A DNA stretch of 64,000 nucleotides from CAXXOK01 sp963675655 (GCA_963675655.1 OY776489.1:558001-622000); one strand, 5' to 3'; counted from the stretch's first letter, positions 24,240 to 34,330 are shown. A program made the numbers and translations. The notes: generated by a model from the sequence alone, not told the origin.

Positions 24240-26804
24240 TTACCGCGTTTTCCGGTATGGCGTATCCTCCATGGGCAGACGGCTGCGCAGTTTCCCATCC
24301 ACCCGCATACAGGCATGCGCCGCAGCAGGCGCGGTGGGGATGGTAGCGATTTCGCCAATCCCCTTAGCGCCGTACGCGTACTGGTCATCGCTACCTTTTT
24401 CAATCAAGTGCACTTCAATGGGCGGCGCGTCGGTCGCGCGCCATAAGCCCAACTTGCCGTAAGTTGCGGTAGGATAACCGTTTTCCATGGGGAAATCCTC
24501 CGTAAAGGCATATCCCAGCCCCATTACGACGCCGCCCTCCACTTGCCCTTCGCAGCTTTTGGGGTTGACGACATGCCCCACATCATGCGCTGCTACTACG
24601 CGCTGCACGCGCATATTCTCATCCAAAATGACAACCTGCGCCGCATAGCCGTAGGCAACGTGGCTAACAGGGTTGGGTTTATCGCTGCCCATGGGGTCGG
24701 TATGCTCGGTAAATTCGCTGTAAAACCGCTGTCCTTCCAAGCCTTCTAGCTTTCCGCCGTTATCCTGCACGGCGGCCATCAGCTTCAGGGCGGCGCGGCG
24801 CGCGGCTTCGCCGGTAAACAGCGTTTGGCGGCTGGCCGTGGAGGTGCCGGAGTTGGGGGTATTGCCGGTATCCGGCGCATCCCGCACGATCATACTGGGG
24901 GGAAATCCGGTCGTTTGGCAAACCATTTGTACACATACGGTACCCATGCCCTGCCCCATACAGGCTGCGCTGGTCATAATATGCACTTTGCCATCCCGCA
25001 CTTCCACAGCAACACGGCCATAATCCGGTACGCCTACGCCCAGACCGGAGTTTTTCATCGCGCCGGCAATGCCAGCATAGGGGCTGCTTTCGTACGCGGC
25101 ATGCACCGCTTCCAAGCATTCGGCATAAGCCGTATCCTTGGAGGCGATCTGCCCGTTTGGCAGCACTTCACCGGGACGAATCGCGTTGCGGTAGCGGATT
25201 TCCCACGGAGTAATGCCCACCTTTGCCGCCAGCAGGTTCAAATTCTGCTCCGCGGCAAAGCAGCTTTGCGTAACGCCGAAACCGCGGAAAGCGCCGCCTG
25301 GGACGTTATTGGTATAAACACTTAACCCTACGATGTCCACATTTTGAAAATGGTACGGCCCGCCCGCGTGCGTGCAGGCACGCTGCAGCACCGGCCCTCC
25401 CAGCGACGCATACGCGCCGCAATCGCTAACCAGCAGGGCTTTCATGGCCGTTAGGTTACCATCTTTATCACAGGCGGTGGTGATGTCCATCTCCATCGCG
25501 TGGCGTTTAACATGACAATTCAGGCTCTCCTGCCGGGAAAAGCGCACCTTTACCGGCAGCCCTGTATGCCACGCCATCAGCGCGGCATGGTGCTGCACGC
25601 TCATATCTTCCTTACCGCCAAAGCCGCCGCCCACCAGCGAGGATACGGAGCGTACCTTCTCCGGCGGCAGTTTTAGCATGCGCGCAACTTCGCGCTGCTC
25701 GTCATATACGGATTGCGACCCGGTATGCAGTATCACGCCGCCTTCGCCGTCGGGCTGTGCCACGGCGCATTCCGGCTCCATAAAAGCATGGTCGGTCATG
25801 GGGGTGGAGTAGTGCTGCGTGACCACGTAAGCCGCTTCCGCCAGCGCCTTTTCCACATCGCCGCGCTTGAGTTGCTGGCGGGTCAGTAGGTTGCCGTTTT
25901 CATGCAACAGCGGCGCGCCTTCTGCCAGCCCTTCCTGTGGGGTAGTGACGGGAGTCAGTTCCTCATAGGTTACGTCCACCAGCGCCAATGCTTCGTCCAG
26001 CGTTTCCTTATGGCGGGTCGCCACCAGCACGATCGCATCGCCGATATAGCGGGTGCAGTCGCCCTCGGCGATCAGCACATCCCAATCCTGTATCAAATGT
26101 CCGGTCTTGTTAAAGGGTACATCCTTAGCGGTGAGCACCCGCACCACATCCTGGTGCTGCTGCGCGCGGCGGATGTCAGTTTTCACAACACGCGCGCGTG
26201 GATACGGACTGCGCAGCGCCTTAGCATAGATCATCCCGGGCAGCATAATATCATCCGTAAACAGCCCGGTACCCAGCGTTTTTTCCTCCGCGTCGATGCG
26301 GTGCATATCACGCCCCAGCAGTCCATCGTCCCGCGCGGCGGGCACCGGCGTATTCTCGCGGAAGGAATCCGCCGCCATCAAAATAGCATCCTCAATTTTC
26401 TGATACCCCGTACAGCGGCAGATGTTACCGCGAATCGCTTTTTTCACATCCTCACGCGTCGGGGTCAGGTTTTCATCCAGCAACATTTTCGCGGACATCA
26501 CCATGCCGGGGATGCAAAATCCGCATTGCACGGCGCCTGCCTCGGAAAAGCTGTGCGCATACACATCCCGCTCGCGCGGCGAAAGCCCCTCCACGGTGAC
26601 AATGCTTTTACCGTCTACCTTTGCGGTCGTAAGGATGCAGGCGCGCTGTTTGCGCCCGTTCACCAGCACAGTGCACGCACCGCAAGCGCCTTCCCCGCAC
26701 GCGTTTTTCACGGAGGTCAGGCGTAATTCGTCCCGGAGAACATCAATCAGCGGCTTTTCTTGATCGGTTTGTACGGCTTGGCCGTTGACGGTAAACTGAA
26801 ACAT
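24240..26804 (-). CDS. xdhD: Selenium-dependent xanthine dehydrogenase type, fused [2Fe-2S] and molybdopterin subunits
   Basis: The enzyme has 854 residues. The start at 26804 has GGGAGGG 6 nt ahead. A plant-type ferredoxin domain (GEGACGACTVLVNG, AC at about residue 60) and a second [2Fe-2S] domain (VQCGFCIPGM, GNICRCTGYQ) occupy about residues 1-155. A hammerhead domain and the molybdopterin-binding domain follow, with the catalytic Glu in YGAKGIGEIAT. The fused form is that of E. coli XdhD/YgfN and of the selenium-dependent xanthine dehydrogenases of Clostridia. No FAD subunit of YgfM type is adjacent. It lies 59 nt after ygfK, with a GCCTCC/GGAGGC hairpin (26828-26845) between. Likely role: hydroxylation of a purine. 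Confidence 0.92.
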   Translation of the reverse strand: MFQFTVNGQAVQTDQEKPLIDVLRDELRLTSVKNACGEGACGACTVLVNGRKQRACILTTAKVDGKSIVTVEGLSPRERDVYAHSFSEAGAVQCGFCIPGMVMSAKMLLDENLTPTREDVKKAIRGNICRCTGYQKIEDAILMAADSFRENTPVPAARDDGLLGRDMHRIDAEEKTLGTGLFTDDIMLPGMIYAKALRSPYPRARVVKTDIRRAQQHQDVVRVLTAKDVPFNKTGHLIQDWDVLIAEGDCTRYIGDAIVLVATRHKETLDEALALVDVTYEELTPVTTPQEGLAEGAPLLHENGNLLTRQQLKRGDVEKALAEAAYVVTQHYSTPMTDHAFMEPECAVAQPDGEGGVILHTGSQSVYDEQREVARMLKLPPEKVRSVSSLVGGGFGGKEDMSVQHHAALMAWHTGLPVKVRFSRQESLNCHVKRHAMEMDITTACDKDGNLTAMKALLVSDCGAYASLGGPVLQRACTHAGGPYHFQNVDIVGLSVYTNNVPGGAFRGFGVTQSCFAAEQNLNLLAAKVGITPWEIRYRNAIRPGEVLPNGQIASKDTAYAECLEAVHAAYESSPYAGIAGAMKNSGLGVGVPDYGRVAVEVRDGKVHIMTSAACMGQGMGTVCVQMVCQTTGFPPSMIVRDAPDTGNTPNSGTSTASRQTLFTGEAARRAALKLMAAVQDNGGKLEGLEGQRFYSEFTEHTDPMGSDKPNPVSHVAYGYAAQVVILDENMRVQRVVAAHDVGHVVNPKSCEGQVEGGVVMGLGYAFTEDFPMENGYPTATYGKLGLWRATDAPPIEVHLIEKGSDDQYAYGAKGIGEIATIPTAPAAAHACMRVDGKLRSRLPMEDTPYRKTR

Positions 26805-26863
26805 TGCTTTCCCTCCCGGATGATGACGCCTCCCTGTATGGAGGCAATGGGTTGGTTTGTTGT

Positions 26864-29815
26864 TTAGGCTTCCACTAGCCACGGCATCTGCGCCATGGTC
26901 TGACGCATCAGCGCGGCTACGTCCGCAGGCAAGGCCGAATCGGTCAATGCTGTTGTCAGTTCGCGGCCGTCCAGCCGGATCAGCGCTTTATCGCCGCTAA
27001 GCATCGTCCAGCCCGGATTTTTACTGTTGCGGAAGGCGGCTTCATCGGCAAAATACGTCAGCTTATCCAGATAGGGCGCGCTGTTATACGGGCAGAAGGT
27101 TTCACAGTTTCCACACTCGTTGCAGCGCCCGTCGATATGCACAATCTGCGGCTGCCCCTCCAGCCAGACCGTTTCGTTGGCGCGGTTGGGGCATACATCC
27201 ACACAGTTCAGGCATACTTTATCACAGCCCATGCAGCGGATAAACTCATCCTGCGGCTTGCCGGGCGCCTGCTCAATCCCGCGGCGCGCAAGCAGCTCCC
27301 GCGTGGAGGTTTCGGGCTGGCAGGATTCCGTATGTAAACCGAGGATATCCTCCGCCGTCGCCTGTGCATCGGCAATCGCCTCCACAACTGTGGCAGGGCC
27401 GCGCAGCGCATCGCCCAGCACATAAATGCGTTCGCTCTGTTTACGGGCTGTCGGGCGGCCTTTCTCGTCCAGTTTTACACCGTTCTCATTTAGCTGTGCA
27501 GCATCGGGTTTTTCTCCAAGCGCGGCGATCAGCGCGGTACAGGGGAGCGAAATGGTTTTGCCCGTCGGCTCCGGCTTGCGCCGTCCGCTTTCATCCGGCT
27601 GCCCCAGTTGCATTTTTTCCACCTTGAGCTTCCCGTTTTCAAGCGCGATGGGCGAAAGCAATTCTTCCATCACTATGCCTTCGTTCAACGCATATTCCAG
27701 TTCCTCCGCATCGGCAGGCATCTGCCGTTTGGTACGGCGGTACACAATGGTCACGGTTTCCACGCCCGGTACGCGCTTGGCGGCGCGCGCCGCATCCATG
27801 GCGGTATTGCCCGCGCCTACGACGATCACGTGCTTGCCGATCTCCAGCGTATCGGGGTATTTCTTAGCCTGCTCTAAAAACGAAATGGCGTTGATTTCTC
27901 CGGGAATGCCCAAATGGCTGCGCGACTGCGCACCGCAGCACAGCGCCACATGCGTAAATCCGTTCTCCAAAAGGGTTTGGGCGGTTTCCGCACGGGTATT
28001 GCGCATAATCTGCACACCCAGCTTGTTCAGCATCGCCGCGTCGCGCTCAATAGCGTCACAGGGAATGCGGAATTCCGGTATCACATGGCGCACCACGCCG
28101 CCCAGCGCATCCTTCGCCTCAAAAATCGTTACTTTCGCCCCTGCGCGTGCCAAGAAGAACGCTACCGCCATACCGGCGGGGCCCCCGCCAACCACAGCAA
28201 CACGCTCCGGGCGATCCCCCACGGGAGCCAGCGCATCCAGATAGGGGTTAAATCCCCGCTCCGCCGCCAGCAGCTTCACCTTACGGATGTTTACCGGGGT
28301 ATCGTACTGGTTGCGGGTGCAGCCGCTCATACAGCGGTGGTTGCAAATGGTTCCGGTAATCGACGGCAAAGCGTTTTTATCACAAATCACTTGCAGCGCT
28401 TCAGTATAGCGCCCCTGCGCAGCCAGTTCCATATAGGCGGAAATATCCTGATGAATGGGGCAGCTGTCCGAGCAGGGCGCGGTGGAACAATCCAGCAGCG
28501 GTACCTTGCGGCCGTTTTTATGCGGCGCAACCGGCCTAAGCGGCCGCTGGTAGCGCGGGTTTTCCAGATTACTTTCGTCAATCGCAGTCAGCTTTTCCAT
28601 ATCCACGCCGGTAAAATCGCGGTATTCCGCGGCCGCCAGCTTGCGCGCAATCGGCGGCAGGCGGTTGTAGCCGCCGGGTTTGAGCAGCGTCGTCGCCAGC
28701 GTAATCGGCCAGATGCCCGTTTCAAACAGTTCCACAATGTTGTGGGCTTCCGCACCGCCGGAAAAGCTGACGCGTATGGTGCCGTTAAACGCTTTTTCCA
28801 GCGTATCGGCTAAATGGATGGTCAGCGGCCAAAGCGACTTTCCGCTCATGTACATTTCTTCGCCCGGCAGCTCACCATGGGCAATGTCCACCGGGAAGGT
28901 ATTGCTCAGTTTCAGGCCAAATAGCACCCCCTGCGACTGTGCCAGCGTCATCAGCCGCGTAAACATGGGTACCGCATCGGAAAACTGCAAATCATCTTTA
29001 AAATGATGGTCATCAAACTGCACGTCCTCATACCCCAGCGCATCCAGCGTGCTGCGGGCATAGTTGTACCCCAACAGCGTAGGATTGCACTTGACAAACG
29101 TGTTCAAATGCTTCTCCATAATCAGGTACGTGGCAATGCGCTCAATCTCTGCCGGCGGGCAGCCGTGGAGTGTGGAAAGCGTGATGCTCTTGCACACCGC
29201 GGGGTCAAACGCATCCACCGCTTCGGCGGTCAGCCCGCTAAAAAGCGCCAGATGCTCTTTCGCCCACACAGCGCACTCCTGCCATACGGGGGTTTCCCTT
29301 GCGTCCTTTAATCCTTCAATAAAGCGGTCGATCTTCTCACTGCGGATGCCCGCCAGATCGTACCCGACGCTCATGTTGAACACGAAACCATCGCGTGCGC
29401 CAAGGCCAAAAGCCTCGCTGATGAGCTTGAGCGCGAACCACGCCTTGACGTACTCGTTAAATGCGTCCTGCACGGTCAGTTCCGTGCTCCACTCCACATT
29501 GTAGCCTTCCGCCTCCGCCAAAATACACGGCTTGCTAACGGGTAGATCTTCGCCGTCCAGCGTCTGCACGGTTTTCAGCTCCATAAAGCGCGCGCCGCCC
29601 GCGTAAGCGGCAATCAGGTTCTGCGCCAGTTGGGTGTGCGGCCCCGCCGCCGGGCCAAAGGGCGTTTCCGGCTTCTCCCCAAACAGAGAAAGCCGTTTGC
29701 CGCTTTCGTGGCGATAGGGCAGCCGCACGCCCAGAATCGACTGGTCGCGCCGGAAATCGGCGGTGATTTGTTCCATCAGTTCCGCAAAAGGGATGGGACG
29801 CATACGGTCGCTCAT
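26864..29815 (-). CDS. ygfK: Putative selenate reductase subunit/flavoprotein oxidoreductase of purine catabolism
   Basis: The protein has 983 residues; start 29815 has AAGGAG 8 nt ahead. Parts in order: a dihydropyrimidine/dihydroorotate dehydrogenase-like TIM barrel (about 1-440); a GltD-type Fe-S region (CSDSCPIHQDISAYMELAAQ, TICNHRCMSGC); an FAD site (VAVVGGGPAGMAVAFFLARA); an NAD(P)H site (VIVVGAGNTAMDAARAAKRV); and C-terminal ferredoxin clusters (CMGCDKVCLNCVDVCP, CNECGNCETFCP). This is the YgfK family, required for anaerobic purine/urate use in gut bacteria and earlier linked to selenate reduction. It probably carries electrons between NADPH and the ring-reducing step. Length and architecture are normal. 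Confidence 0.94.
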   Translation of the reverse strand: MSDRMRPIPFAELMEQITADFRRDQSILGVRLPYRHESGKRLSLFGEKPETPFGPAAGPHTQLAQNLIAAYAGGARFMELKTVQTLDGEDLPVSKPCILAEAEGYNVEWSTELTVQDAFNEYVKAWFALKLISEAFGLGARDGFVFNMSVGYDLAGIRSEKIDRFIEGLKDARETPVWQECAVWAKEHLALFSGLTAEAVDAFDPAVCKSITLSTLHGCPPAEIERIATYLIMEKHLNTFVKCNPTLLGYNYARSTLDALGYEDVQFDDHHFKDDLQFSDAVPMFTRLMTLAQSQGVLFGLKLSNTFPVDIAHGELPGEEMYMSGKSLWPLTIHLADTLEKAFNGTIRVSFSGGAEAHNIVELFETGIWPITLATTLLKPGGYNRLPPIARKLAAAEYRDFTGVDMEKLTAIDESNLENPRYQRPLRPVAPHKNGRKVPLLDCSTAPCSDSCPIHQDISAYMELAAQGRYTEALQVICDKNALPSITGTICNHRCMSGCTRNQYDTPVNIRKVKLLAAERGFNPYLDALAPVGDRPERVAVVGGGPAGMAVAFFLARAGAKVTIFEAKDALGGVVRHVIPEFRIPCDAIERDAAMLNKLGVQIMRNTRAETAQTLLENGFTHVALCCGAQSRSHLGIPGEINAISFLEQAKKYPDTLEIGKHVIVVGAGNTAMDAARAAKRVPGVETVTIVYRRTKRQMPADAEELEYALNEGIVMEELLSPIALENGKLKVEKMQLGQPDESGRRKPEPTGKTISLPCTALIAALGEKPDAAQLNENGVKLDEKGRPTARKQSERIYVLGDALRGPATVVEAIADAQATAEDILGLHTESCQPETSTRELLARRGIEQAPGKPQDEFIRCMGCDKVCLNCVDVCPNRANETVWLEGQPQIVHIDGRCNECGNCETFCPYNSAPYLDKLTYFADEAAFRNSKNPGWTMLSGDKALIRLDGRELTTALTDSALPADVAALMRQTMAQMPWLVEA

Positions 29816-29828
29816 AATCAATCGCTCC

Positions 29829-29957
29829 TTACCAGTTGTGCAAATCGTAACTATCATATCGGATGAACAACGCAATCTTGTCATCTTTCGGAAAAATACA
29901 GATAAAATGATCTTTGGTATTCGCCATCAGCCAGCCATCCGCCAACGGACGCAGCAT
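29829..29957 (-). CDS. Possible 42-residue small ORF just ahead of ygfK
   Basis: ATG 29957 opens a 42-codon frame ending 13 nt before the ygfK start, with the ygfK ribosome site directly after the stop. The second half (KDHFICIFPKDDKIALFIRY) has alternating hydrophobic residues like a beta protein. No ribosome site is seen, so it may be chance or a relic. Otherwise 29816-30152, between ssnA and ygfK, holds nothing I recognise; no purine or xanthine riboswitch consensus was seen. Confidence 0.2.
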   Translation of the reverse strand: MLRPLADGWLMANTKDHFICIFPKDDKIALFIRYDSYDLHNW

Positions 29958-30152
29958 CCATCGTAATCTGTGATGATTGTGCTTTAAGCTGATGAATAAA
30001 AGCTGTTTTCATGACGCAAGCGCCATAGAATCGTCAAGCGCTACCTGCGGTTTTATTCCCCCGCAAGCACCGCTGCGATACATCCACTCATTCGTTTTCA
30101 GGCTATACCGGTCACCGATTGTAAAGGCCTGTACCGGAGAGGGCAAACCCAG

Positions 30153-31493
30153 TCAACGCCCGTTGATCCGGTTCCACAGGTCGGCCGCATCCGCACGGCA
30201 ATGCGCCAGCACCGCCTGTTTATCCACCTCGGTCAGCACCCTGTCCTTCATTTTAACTTTACCGGCGATGATGGTATGGATAACATTATGCCCGCCCATG
30301 CCAAACAGGATGTGCCCGCCGATGTTATCGGCACCCATCGGGGTCAGCGGCGTATAATCCAGCGCAATCACATCCGCCGCCGCGCCGGGTTTCAGCACGC
30401 CAATCGGCCTGCCGAACGCTTTGCTGGCCAGTTTCGCATTATTCTCAAACAGCATTTGCGGCGCTTCCCCCCATGCGGTGGTTGCGTCGTGCAGATTATG
30501 CTGGTGTAAAAGCTTCGCCACTTTCAAACTTTCCAGCATGTCGTTGGTATAACCGTCGGTTCCCAGCCCAACGCATATACCCTTATGCAGCATGTGTATC
30601 GTCGGAGGGCAGCCGATCGCGTTCCCCATATTGCTTTCCGGGTTGTGGGCAACGTTGGATTCCGTCGCGTGAATCAGGTCGATTTCCGCCTCGCTCACGT
30701 GCGTACAGTGCCCCAGCAGCGAATTGGGGCCAAGAATGCCGAAATCGTGCAGGCGGAATGCCGGGCGCTTGCCGTGTTCTTTCAAGCAGGCATACACATC
30801 CTCGATGCCTTCTGCCACGTGGATATGGAAACCCGTACCATCCGGGGCCTGCTCACGGCAGTATGCCAGCGTATCATCCGACAGGGTGAACTGCGCATGC
30901 AGGCCGAACAGCCCGGCAACCATGCCAGTATTATCCTGTTTGGCATAGCGGATAAAATCCACATTCTCCTGCACACCCTCGCGCATTTTTTCCGCACCGT
31001 CGCGGTCGCTGACCTCGTAGCACAGGTTCACACGCACGCCATACTGTTTGGCGCTGTCTGCTATCGCAAACAGGCTGCCTTCAATTTCGCCGTAGCTGGC
31101 ATGATGATCAAATACGGTGGTAACGCCGTTTTCAATGCAGTCGATCATCGTCGCGTCGGCACTGGCGCGCGTATCCTTCACCAGCAGGTGCCGGTCCAAC
31201 GTCCACCACAGCCCATCCAGAATATCCAAAAAACCCTTGGGATTATAGCCGCGTATGCTCATGCCCCGTGCAAAAGCGGAGTAAATGTGCTCGTGCGCGT
31301 TAATCAGCCCCGGCATAATCACGCCGCCATGCGCATCGATAAACGCAGCACCGGGATAGCTCCCTTTCAGGATAGATGTATCCCCCACCTCTACGATGGT
31401 ATCATCCTTGATGGCGACGCAGCCGTCTAGCAGATAGGGATTTTGCTCATCGCGTGTAATGACGCGTCCGTTTCCCACCAACAGCATGGGCAT
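30153..31493 (-). CDS. ssnA: Putative aminohydrolase SsnA
   Basis: This amidohydrolase-superfamily enzyme has 446 residues. Metal ligands are visible: His67/His69 in INAHEHIYSAF, His in GFHIHVAEG, LGHCTHVSE, and the Asp in GLGTDGYTND. SsnA proteins belong to the conserved ygfK-ssnA-xdhD group and are thought to act on a purine-derived intermediate in anaerobic urate use. The second ATG (31487) has better spacing from AAAGGAG than the first (31493). It starts 8 nt after the mocA-like gene. The exact substrate is not known from sequence. Confidence 0.92.
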   Translation of the reverse strand: MPMLLVGNGRVITRDEQNPYLLDGCVAIKDDTIVEVGDTSILKGSYPGAAFIDAHGGVIMPGLINAHEHIYSAFARGMSIRGYNPKGFLDILDGLWWTLDRHLLVKDTRASADATMIDCIENGVTTVFDHHASYGEIEGSLFAIADSAKQYGVRVNLCYEVSDRDGAEKMREGVQENVDFIRYAKQDNTGMVAGLFGLHAQFTLSDDTLAYCREQAPDGTGFHIHVAEGIEDVYACLKEHGKRPAFRLHDFGILGPNSLLGHCTHVSEAEIDLIHATESNVAHNPESNMGNAIGCPPTIHMLHKGICVGLGTDGYTNDMLESLKVAKLLHQHNLHDATTAWGEAPQMLFENNAKLASKAFGRPIGVLKPGAAADVIALDYTPLTPMGADNIGGHILFGMGGHNVIHTIIAGKVKMKDRVLTEVDKQAVLAHCRADAADLWNRINGR

Positions 31494-31501
31494 TCACTCC
31501 T

Positions 31502-32080
31502 TTATTGTTCTGCGCACTTCAGCGCCGCCAGCGCCGCCAGCGTTTCCGGGGTGTCGGCGTCGGTCAGCTCCGCAGCAAAGGCAGCTTGCACCGTGCGCAC
31601 ACGCTCCGGGTAACGGCGAATCACAGTTACACCTGCTTCGCCCTCTCCCAGCTCGCTTAGCTCCCGGTACAGAGATGGCGGGAACAGTACCGGGTTGCCC
31701 TCGCGCCCGCCGAATGCCGCGCGCACCATTTTTCCCGGGTCCGCCTGATAGGCAGCGATCACTTTTTGAATCGTCGCTTTCGTTAATAATGGCTGGTCGC
31801 CCACGCAGAATAGGCATCCATCCGTGCCCGTCAACGCCGCCAGCCCCAGCCGGATGGTATCGCGCACCTCCGGCTCCTGATGCAGCAGGCAGCGATAGCC
31901 ACTCTTCCTGGCCAGTTCGCATACCCTTTCGCTGCGGGTAACCACGATGGAAGAAAGCTCCTTGGGTAAAGCCTCCAGCAGCCAGCCCAATAGCGGCTTG
32001 CCGCAGAAGTCCGTAAGCAGTTTATTGCTGCCAAAGCGCACGCTTTCGCCGGAAGCCAGTATGACACAACCGATATTCAT
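31502..32080 (-). CDS. MocA/YgfJ-like molybdenum cofactor nucleotidyltransferase
   Basis: The protein has 192 residues with an NTP-transferase Rossmann fold. The nucleotide motif at the N-terminus is LASGESVRFGSNKLL (the usual LAAGxxxRxGxxKL), and CVGDQPLL is the metal-binding GDQP motif. MocA adds CMP to molybdopterin for enzymes of the xanthine dehydrogenase family. YgfJ in the E. coli purine cluster is the closest contextual match. It lies between arcC and ssnA and would prepare cofactor for XdhA and XdhD. AAGGAGG precedes the ATG. Confidence 0.88.
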   Translation of the reverse strand: MNIGCVILASGESVRFGSNKLLTDFCGKPLLGWLLEALPKELSSIVVTRSERVCELARKSGYRCLLHQEPEVRDTIRLGLAALTGTDGCLFCVGDQPLLTKATIQKVIAAYQADPGKMVRAAFGGREGNPVLFPPSLYRELSELGEGEAGVTVIRRYPERVRTVQAAFAAELTDADTPETLAALAALKCAEQ

Positions 32081-32181
32081 TGGCCCTGCCTCCTTACCTG
32101 TTCCACCGGGCGTCCAAATCCGTCAGTAACCGTCTGTTTCAAAGGTGCCTTGTTTGATGCTATCTTGAAACCGCGGGATGC

Positions 32182-33120
32182 TCAATAAAGCAGCGTTCCG
32201 GTTTTACCGTGCACGCCCTCGCGCGCCTTTTGCAGTTCGGTAATCAGCGCGCTGCGCTCTTCCCCGCCCCGCACAAAGCGGATTGCGGCTTCCACCTTGG
32301 GCTTCATGGAGCCTTCGGCAAACTCGCCCTGCTCCATGTACCGCTGCGCATCCTGCCAGGGCAGGTCGGTCAGCCATTGCTGATCGGGCTTGCCGAAATG
32401 GATCGCCACTTTTTCCACCGCCGTGAGGATGATCAGCGTATCGGCATGCAGCGTATCCGCCATTAAAGCGCTGGCCGCGTCCTTATCGATCACGGCGCCG
32501 ATGCCGCTCAGGTGATGGCCGTGCGCCACCACCGGGATGCCGCCGCCGCCCGCTGCAACTACGATCTGCCCTGCGTCCAGCAGGGCTTTTACCGTTTCAA
32601 TCTCTACGATTTCCTGCGGCATAGGCGAAGCGACCACGCGGCGATAGCCGCGCCCCGCGTCCTCCATGATGGTCCAATCCTTCTCTTTTAACTTTTCTTC
32701 CACTTCGGCCTTGCTCATAAAATGACCAATCGGCTTGGTGGGATGGAGAAAAGCGGGGTCGTCCGGGTCCACGCGCACTTGCGTGAGCACGGTGGAAACC
32801 GCCTTATGGATACCGCGGTCGATCAACTCCTCGCGAAGCGCGTTTTGCAGATCGTAGCCGATGTATCCCTGGCTCATCGCCACGCATACCGAAAGAGGCG
32901 CAGGCGGAACCTGATGTTTATTAGCGTATTCTGCCATTGCGGTTTGCAGCATTCCCACCTGCGGGCCGTTGCCATGGGATAGAATAATCTCGTGCCCGTC
33001 TTCCACCAGATCGGCGATGGCTTTCGCAGTCAGCTTGACCGCCGCCATCTGCTCGGGCAACGTTGTCCCCAGGGCGTTGCCGCCCAGTGCAATAACCAGA
33101 CGTTTGCCTGTGCGTTGCAT
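32182..33120 (-). CDS. arcC: Carbamate kinase
   Basis: The enzyme has 312 residues and makes ATP from carbamoyl phosphate and ADP. The family start VIALGGNALGTTLPEQ, SHGNGPQVGML, and AAGGGGIPVVAHG with VIDKDAAS are all present, and the length is standard. It follows ygeW by 19 nt. Together they would harvest ATP from the carbamoyl group released by ring degradation, as YgeW-YqeA are thought to do in E. coli. No arcA or other arginine deiminase gene is near, so the purine link is stronger than arginine. Confidence 0.96.
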   Translation of the reverse strand: MQRTGKRLVIALGGNALGTTLPEQMAAVKLTAKAIADLVEDGHEIILSHGNGPQVGMLQTAMAEYANKHQVPPAPLSVCVAMSQGYIGYDLQNALREELIDRGIHKAVSTVLTQVRVDPDDPAFLHPTKPIGHFMSKAEVEEKLKEKDWTIMEDAGRGYRRVVASPMPQEIVEIETVKALLDAGQIVVAAGGGGIPVVAHGHHLSGIGAVIDKDAASALMADTLHADTLIILTAVEKVAIHFGKPDQQWLTDLPWQDAQRYMEQGEFAEGSMKPKVEAAIRFVRGGEERSALITELQKAREGVHGKTGTLLY

Positions 33121-33139
33121 ACTGCCACCTCTGCCGCTG

Positions 33140-34330
33140 TTATTCGTACAGGCGGCGTTCCCGCGCGCTCATGGAGCCAAGCGTTTCTACCGGGTTTTTC
33201 ACTTTGGCAAGAAAGATCATCGCGGCGATAATGTAGGGTTTAAAGGAAGCTTCGCGGTATAACGGCTCGCGGTAACGATCAAACACACTGGCGGCTACTT
33301 CGCCCTCTTTACAGCTCACGCCGCTGATGTCGGCAGGCAGGCAATGCAGGTATAGCGCCTTGCCGTCCTGAGTCAGTTTCATGCGCTCTTCGGTGCATTC
33401 CCAATCCTTGTGGGTCGCATTCTGCGCCAGCAATTCCTTTTCCAGTGCGCGGATACCATCGGTATCTCCACGGCCGTACAGCGCGGTGCGCCGCTCCATA
33501 GCGGCATAGCTCGCCCAGCTTTTGGGGTATACGATGTCGGCATCCTTGAACGCCTCGTCCATGCTGGAAACGCGTGCAAAGCTGCCGCCACATGCGGCCG
33601 CGTTGCGTTTGGCAACCGCTTCCACCTCGGGCATAACTTCATACCCTTCGGGATGCGCCAGCACTACATCCATGCCAAAGCGGGTCATCAGGCCAATAAC
33701 GCCCTGCGGTACAGACAGGGGCTTGCCGTAGCTTGGCGAATACGCCCATGTCATGGCGACCTTTTTCCCCTTCAGGTTCTCCACGCCGCCGAAATGGTTG
33801 ATCAGGTGCAGTGTATCCGCCATCGCCTGCGTGGGATGGTCGATATCGCACTGCAAGTTTACCAGCGTAGGTTTTTGCGCCAGCACGCCCTCGTTATACC
33901 CTTCGGTTACCGCATCCACCACCTGGTGCATGTAGGTATTTCCTTTGCCGATGTACATATCATCCCGAATGCCGATAACGTCGGCCATGAAGGAGATCAT
34001 ATTGGCGGTTTCGCGCACGGTTTCGCCGTGGGCTACCTGGCTTTTACCCTCGTCAAAATCCTGCACGGTCAAGCCCAGCATATTGCAGGCCGACGCAAAA
34101 CTGAAACGGGTGCGGGTAGAATTGTCGCGGAACATGGAAATCGCCAGTCCGCTATCGAAAATTTTGGGCGATACGTTGCTTTCGCGAAGGGCGCGCAGCG
34201 CCTCGGCAACCTCGAATACCGCGCGGATCTCCGCGTCGCTCTTTTCCCACGTCAGGAAAAAGCTATCCTCATACATTTTGGAAAAATCGAGGGTTTTCAG
34301 GGTAGCAATCGCCTTTTGCAAATCAGCCAT
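33140..34330 (-). CDS. ygeW: Knotted carbamoyltransferase
   Basis: This protein of the aspartate/ornithine carbamoyltransferase superfamily has 396 residues. The carbamoyl phosphate loop STRTRFSF is at 71-78, HPTQAMADTLHLI is in the middle and YLHCLPADISG is near the C-terminus. The extra internal segments that set YgeW apart from OTCase are present (GKNT-like IGKGNTYMHQVVDAV; SMDEAFKDADIVYPKSW). The substrate of YgeW is not ornithine or aspartate and remains debated. In context it would phosphorolyse a carbamoylated product of purine ring opening, supplying carbamoyl phosphate to ArcC. AAAGGAAG lies 9 nt before the ATG. Confidence 0.94.
   Translation of the reverse strand: MADLQKAIATLKTLDFSKMYEDSFFLTWEKSDAEIRAVFEVAEALRALRESNVSPKIFDSGLAISMFRDNSTRTRFSFASACNMLGLTVQDFDEGKSQVAHGETVRETANMISFMADVIGIRDDMYIGKGNTYMHQVVDAVTEGYNEGVLAQKPTLVNLQCDIDHPTQAMADTLHLINHFGGVENLKGKKVAMTWAYSPSYGKPLSVPQGVIGLMTRFGMDVVLAHPEGYEVMPEVEAVAKRNAAACGGSFARVSSMDEAFKDADIVYPKSWASYAAMERRTALYGRGDTDGIRALEKELLAQNATHKDWECTEERMKLTQDGKALYLHCLPADISGVSCKEGEVAASVFDRYREPLYREASFKPYIIAAMIFLAKVKNPVETLGSMSARERRLYE

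Noticed and set aside
29816..30152. Purine or xanthine riboswitch upstream of ygfK
   Set aside because: No match to the conserved junction sequences of these riboswitches was found by eye.
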